Positions 1 through 9,500 of a stretch of 64,000 bases of DNA are shown one piece after another (within the stretch, counting starts at the first letter, position 1; each line of letters opens with the position of its first letter). Below the pieces are notes generated by a model that was not told the origin of the DNA, did not search any database, and saw only the letters and a list, made by a program, of their open reading frames with translations. A program made the position numbers and the translations under genes. This DNA comes from an uncultured Caryophanales bacterium (GTDB lineage Bacteria > Bacillota_I > Bacilli_A > RFN20 > CAG-826). The stretch lies in assembly GCA_946407815.1 (NCBI GenBank), contig CAMJPB010000001.1, positions 434,001 to 498,000 on the forward strand, in the 5' to 3' direction.

Positions 1-958
1 CAGGAATAGCAAGAATTGGATGAGTATCGTTAAGTTGGATTACATAGTAATCAGGTAAGTTTAAAAGAGTTTTATACTTTCTAAAGTGACCTCTTAAAAT
101 TGATTGAAGTCCACTACTTACTAAGAAATATTGTTGTCTAACTCTAAGAAGACGACCTTGTTCAGTAGAATCATCTGGATAAAGACCATGTGAAAGGGAT
201 TTTAAAGTATTTAAATATTCTTCAAAAGACATATGCTTTGGAAGATTCTTTTCACTTGGTTCAGCACTCCAAAGACGAAGTGTATCGACAACCTTATTAC
301 GGTAGCCAATGACTGAAACATCATATGGAACAGCCTTAACATGGACTGAATTCACTGTTTTTAGGCCATACGAGCCATCTTGTTTAGCATAGCTAACTTG
401 TTCACCACCGAATTGAACTTCGACAGCGTGTTTGGTTTTTCTTACCTCAAAGGCAAAACCGTTATTAAGCCATTGATCAGGAACTTCGAATTGTTTTCCT
501 TTTTCAAGTAATTGTTTAAAGAAACCATATTCATATCTAATGGTGTTACCCATAATTGGGTAGCCTAAGGATGCTGTGGAGTCTAAGAAACAGGCGGCAA
601 GTCTACCTAAACCACCATTTCCAAGTCCGGCATCGGTTTCTTGTTCTTCTAAATCGTGAATGTTAAGCCCTAATTCTTCTAAACCTTTTTTAGCGACTTC
701 GTAAATACCAAGGTTTTGCATATTGTTGACAAGAAGTCTACCAATAAGAAATTCCATGGAGAAATAGATAACTTGCTTTTTCCCGTTATCATTAATGTCA
801 TTACGAGTTTCTCTCCAGTACTTAGAAGCTTCATCTCTAACCATCTTAGAGAGAATTTCATATTGTTCATAAACATGAGCTTCTTCGACTGTTTCAGCGT
901 ATGTTTCTAAAAGTCTAGTTTGGAATTCGGCTTTAAAATCTCTGACTGAATTAAACAT
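1..958 (-). CDS. glgP: Glycogen/maltodextrin phosphorylase, N-terminal part (runs off left edge)
   Basis: Releases glucose-1-phosphate from alpha-1,4-glucan ends in the cytoplasm, using pyridoxal phosphate. About 319 codons are present, read on the minus strand from the ATG at 958; the rest lies beyond base 1. Seen: the family's N-terminal block MEFLIGRLL followed by ETDAGLGNGGLGRLAACFLDS-type residues, then YGFFKQ and, near the edge, QLNDTHP. An AGGGGG ribosome site lies about 6 bases before the ATG. It follows glgB by about 40 bases and is probably co-transcribed with it, so storage glycogen is made and mobilised from one unit. The PLP-binding lysine region is outside the window. Family assignment is firm; whether it prefers glycogen or maltodextrin cannot be told. 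Confidence 0.95.
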   Translation of the reverse strand, partial: MFNSVRDFKAEFQTRLLETYAETVEEAHVYEQYEILSKMVRDEASKYWRETRNDINDNGKKQVIYFSMEFLIGRLLVNNMQNLGIYEVAKKGLEELGLNIHDLEEQETDAGLGNGGLGRLAACFLDSTASLGYPIMGNTIRYEYGFFKQLLEKGKQFEVPDQWLNNGFAFEVRKTKHAVEVQFGGEQVSYAKQDGSYGLKTVNSVHVKAVPYDVSVIGYRNKVVDTLRLWSAEPSEKNLPKHMSFEEYLNTLKSLSHGLYPDDSTEQGRLLRVRQQYFLVSSGLQSILRGHFRKYKTLLNLPDYYVIQLNDTHPILAIP

Positions 959-1000
959 AATTAACCCCCTAAATAATCTAGTTAATTAATAAATTAATTA

Positions 1001-2830
1001 TTATTTTCTAAGTTTAAATATACATGCTCCAAAGGAAGCAAGTTTAATGGTAATTTTGTGAGGTCTACCATATGGACCATTTGGAGAAGTTTGACATGCT
1101 GCTCCATTATATTGATTTGCTCCGCTATAAATGTCTTTATCAGAGTTAAAGATTTCTTCATACCATCCTGGCTCTGTAACTGGGATTTCAATGAAAGCGT
1201 AGAAATTAGATGTCATGTTAAAGACAAATAAGAGCCTTTCATCTTCATTAAATCTTTCAAAAGCGAATACACTTTGATCGGAATTGTCCACCATTAACCA
1301 GTTATAGTTATTTGGATTGTATTCGTTTAAATACATTGCAGAATGATGTTTATAAATTTCATTTAAATCTCTAAACATTCTAGAAAGAGAATCATGCATT
1401 GGATATTGTTTTAAATTCCATGCTAAAGATTTAACTTCGTTCCATTCATCAAATGTACCAAGTTCGTTACCCATGAAGTTAAGTTTCTTACCTGGGTGAG
1501 CGTATTGGTAGGTTAAAAGATTTCTAAACTGCATAAACTTCTGGTTATAATCGCCCCAAAGCTTATTCATTAAAGTTCCTTTACCATGCACGACTTCGTC
1601 GTGAGAGAACGGAAGCATAAAGTTTTCATTAAAGTAGTACGCCATAGAGAATGTAAGTTTATTATGTTCGTACTTCTTATAAATTGGGTCTTTTGAGTAA
1701 TACTTTAAAGTATCGTTCATCCAACCTAAATCCCACTTATAGTCAAAACCAATTCCGTCTTCAGTTGTTGGTTTTGTAACTCTTGGGAAATCACTAGAGT
1801 CTTCTGCAATCATCATGACTGAACAATGTCTATCATGGATTTTACAGCATAATCTTTTTAAGAATTCTATGGCACCTTCATTTCTACCACGGTCTTTGTT
1901 ACCTTCATAGAAAAGCATATTACTAACAGCGTCGACTCTAATGCCGTCAATATGATATTCAGTTACGAAATAGTTCATTGCGGACATTAAGAATGATCTA
2001 ACTGGATCTTTACCTAAATCAAAATAGCTAGAACCCCAAGGAGAAACATTATATGGAGATGATTCAAATAAATATCTGCCATCAAAGTTCCTTAAGGCCC
2101 AATCATCATTAGCGAAGTGAACTGGAGCAAAATCTAAGATAACTCCAATACCTGCATGGTGAAGTTTATTCACTAAGCTCATTAATTGATGTGGATTTCC
2201 ATATCTAGAATCTACTGAATAGAAACCTGTAGCTTGATAACCCCATGATCCATCAAATGGGTGTTGGATTAATGGCATAAATTCAACGTGGGTGAATCCC
2301 ATACCTTTAAGGTAAGGCACTAATTTATCAGCAATTTCATCGTATGAGAAATATCTATCATTCTCTCCATGACCAATCCAAGAACCAACATGCATTTCAT
2401 AAATAGAACAAGCTTTATCAAAATTTCTTGTTCTTGTTTTCATCCATTCTTCATCACCCCAAGGGAAGCCCTCATAGTCGAAGAGTCTAGAACATGTATT
2501 TGGTCTTAGTTCAGAAAAGAATGCACATGGGTCTGCTTTATCTACATAAAAACCATCTGCATTTCTAAAATGATACTTGTAGCATTGATAGTTTACGAGA
2601 TGTGGGATAAATACTTCCCAAACACCTGAATCATCAACCTTAGTCATTTTATTAGCACCGACATCCCAGCCATTGAATTCTCCAATAACTGAAACATCTT
2701 CTGCTGCTGGGGCGTAAAGTCTAAATGTTACACCCTTAACTCGGCCCTTCTTCTCGAAGTGTGCGCCGAAGTATTTATACGAGTCAATTGTTTGACCGTA
2801 TAAGAAATCTAAAAGTAATCCGTATGCCAT
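1001..2830 (-). CDS. glgB: 1,4-alpha-glucan branching enzyme (GH13)
   Basis: Introduces alpha-1,6 branches in glycogen. The 609-aa protein has an N-terminal CBM48-like domain (about residues 15-115, with VSVIGEFNGWD) and a GH13 barrel. Catalytic motifs are visible: DGIRVDAVSNM (nucleophile Asp), MIAEDSS (acid Glu) and LPFSHDEVVHGKG (His-Asp). Length is normal for short GlgB forms. The first ATG in frame is used. It has no Shine-Dalgarno site and lies 9 bases after an extended -10 box. No glgC or glgA is seen nearby, so either they lie left of the window or branching acts on imported maltodextrin. It is transcribed toward glgP. Confidence 0.95.
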   Translation of the reverse strand: MAYGLLLDFLYGQTIDSYKYFGAHFEKKGRVKGVTFRLYAPAAEDVSVIGEFNGWDVGANKMTKVDDSGVWEVFIPHLVNYQCYKYHFRNADGFYVDKADPCAFFSELRPNTCSRLFDYEGFPWGDEEWMKTRTRNFDKACSIYEMHVGSWIGHGENDRYFSYDEIADKLVPYLKGMGFTHVEFMPLIQHPFDGSWGYQATGFYSVDSRYGNPHQLMSLVNKLHHAGIGVILDFAPVHFANDDWALRNFDGRYLFESSPYNVSPWGSSYFDLGKDPVRSFLMSAMNYFVTEYHIDGIRVDAVSNMLFYEGNKDRGRNEGAIEFLKRLCCKIHDRHCSVMMIAEDSSDFPRVTKPTTEDGIGFDYKWDLGWMNDTLKYYSKDPIYKKYEHNKLTFSMAYYFNENFMLPFSHDEVVHGKGTLMNKLWGDYNQKFMQFRNLLTYQYAHPGKKLNFMGNELGTFDEWNEVKSLAWNLKQYPMHDSLSRMFRDLNEIYKHHSAMYLNEYNPNNYNWLMVDNSDQSVFAFERFNEDERLLFVFNMTSNFYAFIEIPVTEPGWYEEIFNSDKDIYSGANQYNGAACQTSPNGPYGRPHKITIKLASFGACIFKLRK

Positions 2831-2839
2831 AATAACGAC

Positions 2840-2848
2840 ATTTTAGCA
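2840..2848 (-). promoter_or_regulatory. Extended -10 promoter for glgB, nearly leaderless
   Basis: The minus strand reads TGcTAAAAT, with the TAAAAT part at 2845-2840. Nine bases separate it from the glgB ATG, so the expected RNA start falls 2-3 bases before the start codon. No Shine-Dalgarno sequence is present. Inference from sequence only. Confidence 0.5.
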
Positions 2849-2864
2849 TACATATAAAATAAAA

Positions 2865-2893
2865 GAGTAGTAATTTATATAAATTATCTACCC
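2865..2893 (-). terminator. Stem-loop terminator after the CBM20 protein gene
   Basis: A six-pair GGGTAG/CTACTC stem (one G-U pair) encloses a self-complementary TAATTTATATAAATTA core, with TTTTATTTTA after it on the minus strand. The other strand also ends in a T run (2894-2898), so it could work in both directions, but only minus-strand genes flank it. Confidence 0.6.
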
Positions 2894-2914
2894 TTTTTAT
2901 CTTGAAAGTGCTTA

Positions 2915-4267
2915 CTAAGAGTTCCAATTACAGATATACGTTGTCTCTGTGTCAGGAATTGTCCAGTCTCTATTTGAACGAGTTTCCCACTCGTCTGTAC
3001 CGCTCTTCCACTTAATTACAACTTTAAATGAAATTGACGACCCAGTTTCAAGAACTTTATCTAAAATCCAATTGTCACCAGTTGTCCAATTCATTGGGAT
3101 AAAATTATCCCAACCACCAATACCAGCGATATATAAGTCACCATTGCCGCCTGTACCATAATTACAAGTAAAATGAACTTGTGTATAACCGCTTTCAATT
3201 GCTCCACATCCATCTCTTGAACACTTATGATCAACATAGTTGTGACCTAAAGCTGCAATAGTTGGAACAGATGCAATCTCGTTGTAATTAGAATCAAAAA
3301 TATGAGTGCAACCACTGCAGGTGTAATATTGTGAATTTCCAGCTGTTGTGCATGTTGCAGCAATAGCAGGATGATTTACGTAATTATGAACATGAGCTTG
3401 AACATAACCACAAACATTGCAGACACCATTAACAAACGTGTGTGCTTCAGGCGTATCAGTAGCGCCACAATCATGGTCACATATTAACCAGTGATTTGTC
3501 GCATCACTTCCGTAATTATTAGTAAAACTATGCCCGGTTGCATTAATTACTACAGATGGCTTATCTGTAATCTCATTTTGAGCTGCACTATCAGAATAAT
3601 ATTTATCACAATGATCACATGAATAATAAAGTAAATTACCATTTTGAGTACAGGTTGCTGCTGAAGCAGCATGCTCTGTAAGATGTGTATGATCAATAAA
3701 TGTATTTTCACTTAAAATTTCTCCACAGATTCCACAATATTGTATTTCCCTTTTAACCGCGCAATCGATAGCGGTTGCAGCAGTAATAACAGAATATGAT
3801 GACTTAGCATCATGATTGTGGTTTATCCATTGACCAGTGGAAATCTTATTCTCACCCCAACCAGTTATTTCATATGTATCTTTAGTTAAATCAAAACTTA
3901 AATCGGCGGTTTTGTTCCACAAATTATCCCAGTCTATTGATGCTGTAGATGTAGGATCTCTAACAAAAACAACATTTTGGTATGTGATTTTGACACTAAA
4001 TTTATAAAAGCCATTTGTTTCGCAAGCTGTGAGCTTAACATCGTAATCGTTCCCGCCATTATAACAGTGAGCAAAATAAGTAGGATCATCAACATCCCAA
4101 ACACCAGCTTTTAAGTAAATTTCACGTGTCGGTATTTGTAATCCAATTTGAGATCCAATACGATTGGCATTATCAGTAATTGTATAACTAGCAAAAACAC
4201 CTCCAATAGATGAGGAAATAGATAATATTGAAGCAAATAATATTCCTATTTTTAATTTACTTTTCAT
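2915..4267 (-). CDS. Secreted starch-binding protein: SipW-type signal, Cys-rich repeats, C-terminal CBM20
   Basis: 450 aa with no catalytic domain recognised. Residues 1-35 form a SipW-type signal peptide ending in the VFASYTITDNANRIG region, almost the same as that of the protein encoded two genes upstream. Residues 48-140 form a beta-type module (VWDVDDPTYF ... TYEITGW) also seen in the protein at 27681-28928. Residues 170-350 hold about five Cys-x2-Cys modules of zinc-ribbon look (YSCDHCDKYY, YTCSGCTHIF, GVCNVCGY). The C-terminus (about 360-450) matches CBM20: VHFTCNYGTG, LYIAGIGGWDN and WETRSNRDW, the last recalling the family's WESGPNR. It overlaps the signal peptidase gene by 4 bases, so the protein and its probable processing enzyme are translationally coupled. 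Starch binding is inferred from CBM20. Confidence 0.8.
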   Translation of the reverse strand: MKSKLKIGILFASILSISSSIGGVFASYTITDNANRIGSQIGLQIPTREIYLKAGVWDVDDPTYFAHCYNGGNDYDVKLTACETNGFYKFSVKITYQNVVFVRDPTSTASIDWDNLWNKTADLSFDLTKDTYEITGWGENKISTGQWINHNHDAKSSYSVITAATAIDCAVKREIQYCGICGEILSENTFIDHTHLTEHAASAATCTQNGNLLYYSCDHCDKYYSDSAAQNEITDKPSVVINATGHSFTNNYGSDATNHWLICDHDCGATDTPEAHTFVNGVCNVCGYVQAHVHNYVNHPAIAATCTTAGNSQYYTCSGCTHIFDSNYNEIASVPTIAALGHNYVDHKCSRDGCGAIESGYTQVHFTCNYGTGGNGDLYIAGIGGWDNFIPMNWTTGDNWILDKVLETGSSISFKVVIKWKSGTDEWETRSNRDWTIPDTETTYICNWNS

Positions 4268-4974
4268 TTTGTTTTTTTACTTAACTTTTTAGATGAATCT
4301 TTGGTCTTTTTTTCTATTTTATTCTTAGATTTGGTTTGAAGAAGAAAAGACTGAGCGGATTCGTTTGAAATCTGCGCACTCTTTTCTTTTTCGGTCTTTT
4401 TAAGAATTATATATTGATAGACAATATAAATAACAATAATTGATACTTCTGCAGTAATGCCCCAAAAACTTGTAATATAACCAGCGAAATACCCTAAAAC
4501 AGGAATACTATAAATAACTTTTGATTGAATTTCGCTCTTTAAAAAAGTTCTTTGACCATCTTCTTCGCCCGGTTTTGCCGCATCAGCTCTAATCGTGTAA
4601 ACATCTTCGTTTCCATTAAACGAAACGTTAACTATTCGGTGTGAAGTAATTTTGTTACTATCTGGATTTAAAAATAAAACTATATCGCCAGCATTTAATT
4701 CTGTATTTGACTCAACTTTTATTGAAACAACCAATGCACCTTTTCTAATTTGGTTAGTCCAACCTTTTTCTTCATATTCTTGTCTAATAACCTCATTAGT
4801 TGTTGCCATTGATTTAGATAAAACAGCATCATAGCGTTTCCCAAAAAAATAAACTTGATTTCTCCTAAATCGAAGAAACAAGCCAAAAGCAGCAATAATA
4901 AAAACGATACCTACAAGTATCCAGGAAACAATATCCCAAACTTTTCTTTTATTAATTTTATTTTTCGTTCCCAT
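4264..4974 (-). CDS. sipW: SipW-like signal peptidase I
   Basis: 236-aa membrane serine protease of the ER-type/SipW signal peptidase group, which in Bacillus processes TasA-like exported proteins. Seen: one N-terminal membrane segment (about residues 14-34), the catalytic Ser55 in LSKSM, a His in place of the bacterial Lys (TSHRIV, His112), an Asp in the following block (IRADAAKPG, about 131), a second membrane segment (about 160-192) and a Lys/Ser-rich tail. It sits between two genes whose products carry matching SipW-type signals. A 12-pair hairpin lies between it and the upstream gene, and no clear Shine-Dalgarno site precedes the ATG, so it is probably made at lower level than its substrates. 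Family call is firm; the substrate link is inference. Confidence 0.87.
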   Translation of the reverse strand: MGTKNKINKRKVWDIVSWILVGIVFIIAAFGLFLRFRRNQVYFFGKRYDAVLSKSMATTNEVIRQEYEEKGWTNQIRKGALVVSIKVESNTELNAGDIVLFLNPDSNKITSHRIVNVSFNGNEDVYTIRADAAKPGEEDGQRTFLKSEIQSKVIYSIPVLGYFAGYITSFWGITAEVSIIVIYIVYQYIILKKTEKEKSAQISNESAQSFLLQTKSKNKIEKKTKDSSKKLSKKTK

Positions 4975-4981
4975 AAGGCGG

Positions 4982-5010
4982 AGTAGAGAGGAGATAAACT
5001 CCTCTCTACT
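4982..5010 (-). other. 12-bp intercistronic hairpin between the CBM26 protein gene and sipW
   Basis: AGTAGAGAGGAG and its exact complement flank a five-base loop (TTTAT in the RNA). There is no U run after it, so it is not a standard terminator; an RNA processing or stabilising element, or partial attenuator, is more likely. It lies 17 bases past the stop codon of the upstream gene. Confidence 0.65.
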
Positions 5011-5025
5011 TGTATTAGAAATTAA

Positions 5026-6291
5026 TTATGCGTGTGGAACAGCCCAAACTTCGCTATTAGCATTGAGGTAAATATCGTATGCTCCATCTGCCTCAATCAC
5101 AAAGTTTCCGCCACCTTGCGCATGATAATAAGTTGCACCATCATTTGCAATAACACAAAGTTGATCCCCAGCCTTGAGTGTGATATTTGAAAGTTTTCCT
5201 TTATCACCATGTTCAAGATTTTCGGTGCTCATAGCAAGATCGCTAACGAAACCAACGGTTGTATACCATTTATCAACTCCGTTGATAACACCAGTAACAT
5301 AGTACGCTGCTAATTCAACAGGTGCTGTTGCACTTGAAGTACAAGCATATTTGCCATCTTCACCAACGGCGCCACAGACATAGTATTGTTTACTATAATC
5401 AAGTGCAATGTCAGCTGTTTGATGTAAGACATGTTCTTGAGCGCTACTACTGTAATCTGAGAAGATAACTTTTCCAAACTTATCTTTACCCTGTTCGGAG
5501 GAACCGGCTAATTCAAAGCTATAAAGTCTTCCACCTTCAGACTTCATTTCAACACCAGGGAATGCGGCATTTTGGACACCATCTTTCCAAGCATAAACGT
5601 AAACTTTATCGCCAGTCCAACCAGATGCTGGTTTTTGGAAGAATACTTTAGTTGTTTCTGCGACTTGAGAATCATTTTGATTTGCGTTCCAGTCTAATTG
5701 TAAGTAAACAACTTGTGTACTAATTGTTGTATAAACAGGAGTTGCAGAATCAGATAATTTAACAAAAACACTGTATGTAGAACCGGCTGCGGTTCCTGTT
5801 GCAGCAGCATCAAAAGCATATACACCAGGTGTAGGTGGAATATGACCAATACGATCAGCTGCTTGTTGTTCTGCTGTCTTGCCTACCCAAGTTTCAAGAC
5901 TAACGTCTCCTGGGACAACATCAACTTCAAGAAAATCAATTAATTTGTTTGCAGGTTCAGTATCTCCATATTTAGTTAAATCCGTTAACTTCATATTGAG
6001 TGTGCCAGCATAGGTGCTAATATCGAGATTGTCAGCATCTTTACCAGAAGCCTTAAGGACGATATTACCCATTTTTGCAGTTGCACCTGCGCCAAGGTTT
6101 CCAACGTTAGCAATAGTGTTTTCGCCCCACTCTAATGTGATATTACCAATTTTGTCATCAGTAATTTCAGATGGTGAAATCTTTTTGCCAATTGGGTTAG
6201 CGTTATCGGTAATGACATAAGCTGCAAAAGTTCCGCCTACAAATAAAGCAGCAGCACCGAGAGACGCTAAGAGAAGACTTAATTTCTTCAT
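5026..6291 (-). CDS. Secreted SipW-type protein with starch-binding module CBM26
   Basis: 421 aa. The SipW-type signal MKKLSLLLASLG...GGTFAAYVITDNANPIG is followed by a TasA/camelysin-like beta region (about residues 40-205: NITLEWGENTIANVGN, then LNMKLTDLTKYGDTEPANK). Residues 210-315 match CBM26: KVFFQKPASGW, VYVYAWKDG, AAFPGVEM and KVIFSDYS. The C-terminal part (about 325-421: LKAGDQLCVIAND ... FVIEADGAYDIYLNAN) resembles SusE/F-like carbohydrate-binding modules. No catalytic domain is seen. It is first in the CBM26-sipW-CBM20 operon with its own strong promoter. I infer an abundant, perhaps polymeric, surface starch-binding protein; polymer formation is only suggested by the TasA-like context. 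Confidence 0.8.
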   Translation of the reverse strand: MKKLSLLLASLGAAALFVGGTFAAYVITDNANPIGKKISPSEITDDKIGNITLEWGENTIANVGNLGAGATAKMGNIVLKASGKDADNLDISTYAGTLNMKLTDLTKYGDTEPANKLIDFLEVDVVPGDVSLETWVGKTAEQQAADRIGHIPPTPGVYAFDAAATGTAAGSTYSVFVKLSDSATPVYTTISTQVVYLQLDWNANQNDSQVAETTKVFFQKPASGWTGDKVYVYAWKDGVQNAAFPGVEMKSEGGRLYSFELAGSSEQGKDKFGKVIFSDYSSSAQEHVLHQTADIALDYSKQYYVCGAVGEDGKYACTSSATAPVELAAYYVTGVINGVDKWYTTVGFVSDLAMSTENLEHGDKGKLSNITLKAGDQLCVIANDGATYYHAQGGGNFVIEADGAYDIYLNANSEVWAVPHA

Positions 6292-6306
6292 TCATTTTTC
6301 CTTTCT

Positions 6307-6323
6307 GATGGGATAAACCCATC
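6307..6323 (-). other. 5' leader hairpin before the CBM26 protein gene
   Basis: GATGGG/CCCATC with loop TTTAT (RNA sense), located between promoter and ribosome site AAAGGA. Its loop is the same as that of the hairpin after this gene at 4982-5010. Confidence 0.55.
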
Positions 6324-6337
6324 TAACTAACAATTTT

Positions 6338-6366
6338 ATTATAAATATTGATGTATGCGCTTTCAA
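6338..6366 (-). promoter_or_regulatory. Sigma-A type promoter of the SipW/CBM operon
   Basis: Minus strand: TTGAAA (6366-6361), 17-base spacer, TATAAT (6343-6338). This is one of the best promoters in the window. The expected RNA start is near 6331, giving a leader of about 40 bases with the hairpin at 6307-6323. The stretch from 6367 to 6487 is AT-rich and holds nothing else I can name. Confidence 0.8.
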
Positions 6367-6487
6367 TAAAAAATTCCAAAATTCTTCTTTAGAAGGCTTA
6401 AGTACTTAAATCGTGTCATATTGTTTTAACAATACATCATTTTGTCATATCGTAAGTTTTGAATACGACAAATTTATTAACCTATAA

Positions 6488-6516
6488 GAAAAGGTGATAC
6501 TTAGTATCACCTTTTC
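6488..6516 (-). terminator. Rho-independent terminator of the amylase/pullulanase operon
   Basis: Perfect 13-pair stem GAAAAGGTGATAC/GTATCACCTTTTC with a three-base loop, 15 bases after the stop of the 1248-aa protein. The T's in the 3' arm continue as TTTTC TTATAGG. Confidence 0.85.
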
Positions 6517-6531
6517 AATAGTAATTTGATC

Positions 6532-9500
6532 TTAAGCTGCAGGATTATATTTCCATTGGCCAACTTCATAGTGGCCACTTCCATCTGTTGAACCAGTTAA
6601 AAAGAATGCATTATTCTCGCCTGTAAGGCTTGATAAGGCAATATCAACTGTTTGCTTATCAGAGTAGTCTTTGCTGCCATTTAAGATAAATGAATCATAT
6701 GATGTTGTATCAATTAAGACACGGTAGACGTCTTGACCATATTCGTTTTGTCCGACCCATTTTGTACTTTCTCCTGGCCAGCCAACTTGTGAATCGTGAG
6801 TTGAACTATTGAAGATATAAACCTTAGTTACACTCCAATATTCGCCATTACTAATATAAACGATTTGCTTACTAGTTAATGCGCCATCAGTGTAATTCCA
6901 TGTGCCACACTCAATCTTACTATTTTCACCACTAATTCTTCCGCTGAAGTAGAAAGCAGATCCATCAACAGCACTTGAAATATCAATGCTTAGTGTTTCA
7001 TTTGCATCGCCTTCTCCACCATTTGTGAAGATGATTCTATCATAAGAGGAAATATCAACAGTGTAAGAGAAGATTGTATCGTTATCATCGTTTACACCAA
7101 CGTATGTCATATCTTCTCCTGGCCATGCAGCTTTACTAGCATCAGTTGAGGAATTAAAGACATATGCTTTTGGAGATTCAAAGCCGCCCCAGTTAGCTGT
7201 TAAGTATAACGTAACTATGTTAGGGGTTACTGTTTCGTCTTTCCATTGAGCGTAGAAAGTGACGTCTTCTGTGACTGCATAAGTATCACCAACATCAAGA
7301 AGATCACCAGCATTATTTGCCTTCCAACCTTCAAATTCTTTTCCGCTTGGAGCAGTAAAGCCAGAGCCTGGAAGTATGTAATTTCCACTTTGATTTGGAA
7401 TATCTGCCATCGTGTTACTTCCACCATTTGCATCAAATGAAACGGTATAACCACTTACTGAAGATGTATAGGTGATAAAGACGTTCTTACCTTCGTCATC
7501 TGAAGCGTTTTTCTTAACGTAGAAGTTATAAGTACCAGCAACGCTTGCTTTTAAGTTTTGTGGATCGGTTGTTCCTTGAACAATCTTGTCAGTACTATAA
7601 GTTTCGTTGAAGTTTTCATAATGTCTCCAATCGCTTGAACTGACACAGATAACAAATTCAGCGCCTGCTTCTAATTCAAGATTATTATCATACTTGTATT
7701 GAGCGTTATTATCTGGATCTTCGACAAGTTGAGCAAATGCCCATCCACCGGCTTTTTCATATTGAATATAAGGTGGTTCGATATCTGCCTCATAAACGGT
7801 ACTTGAATCAAATAATGACCAAACACCTTCATATTTTCCATCAACCATATTGGTTGGTTTAAACATATCTTTACCACTTTCAAGAGCTAAATCAATTGTT
7901 TGAGAATTAATCTCAGCCCAGTCAAAGTTTTCTTGTTTAGAGTTTGCAATCACAACATAGTTGTGGTCTGTTGGAATTGCGACTTCATAAACAATATTTT
8001 GACCAGCAACTTTGCTCATCTTTGATGTAGCAGCAGGAGTTCCACCTTCACCTTGTTTCCAAGAATGAACAAATGGAATTGCTGGGCTACCAGCGTCAAG
8101 CTTATTATTTGCATTTAAGTAAATAGTTCTACTTACACCAGCGGCCTCATCTCTAACGTGGACATTGATTAAAACTTCGTCCATACGAGCATCGTGAATT
8201 ACGACTGTGGAATCACCAACTGCTTTTGCAGTGATTAAACCAGTGTCACTTACCTCGATTGGAGTACTACTAGTGACACCATAGCTAACTTGACCAATGT
8301 AATCGTGTAAGACGATTTGATATGTATCATCAACACCCATTGTAAGTTCGCTTAATTCGGCTGACATATGTGGGACTTTGGTAATGTATAAAGCATCCCA
8401 AATGGAACCGTCTTCATTCTTATATGCTTTGGCATATAAATCATACCAACCAGTGTTATCAACAACGATGTTACATTGTGGATCACTATCGCTTGCTAAA
8501 TGCATGTCTCCTGATTCGAAAGCACCACCTTGTTCAATGTGGTAACCTCTACTTGCACCCTCATCAAAGTCTTCCCATACTGGGACCCAGTATTCTGAGC
8601 CGATGAAATATCTAAATTCATCACCAGAGACAAACTTAATTGTGCCTTTATACTCTTCTAATGAAGAGGTGTCGTTAACACGATTTGTGAAGTGATATGC
8701 ATACTTAACACTTCCCCATGAATCTTTACCATCTTTATGCACTGATTCGCCAGTATTGAACAAGTTATTACCAACGATATATCGTTGACCATAAGCAAAT
8801 TCAGCATTTCTCTCGTTAACATTAACTGTTACTGAGTTGGATGCACCATTTACGTTAGTTGCAGTAACTGTAACTGTACCAGTTGCATCTTCGTCAGCTG
8901 CGGATAACGTAACGCTACTTCCACTAGTTGCGCTTAATGTCGCAACACCTTCTGGAGCGATTGTCCAATTAATTGTATCGTCAGTTACGTTAGCAGGAAC
9001 TAATGTCGCTGTAAGTGTTAATGTTTCATCATTATAGAACGATGTACCACCACTAATCGATAAGGCTGTTGAGACGAAATCAACGTTAACGTTGATATTA
9101 TCAGTAACATCAGCTCTACCAACTTGTGAAATGATAATAGAAATATTAGCATTACCTGGACCGACAGCACTAATTAAACCATCATTATTTACTGTTGCAA
9201 CGCTTTCATCGCTTGATGCAAAGCTAATAGTTGCTTTTGATGGATTAGTATAACCTGCGCGATCTGTTTCAACTGTCCATGCTAATTGTTCAGTTAATGA
9301 ATAATCACCATGGTTTGCTAATGTAATTGGATCATTTGTCAAATTCACACTAGTTGCATGGACTTCAAATACATTGACTACAGAGTCACTTGATTCAAAA
9401 TCACCAACTTTAGCATAAATTCTAGCATCGCCAGCGCTAACACCAGTGACAACACCTGTAACTTCATCAACTGTAGCGATTTCAGGTGTTCTAGAATAGA

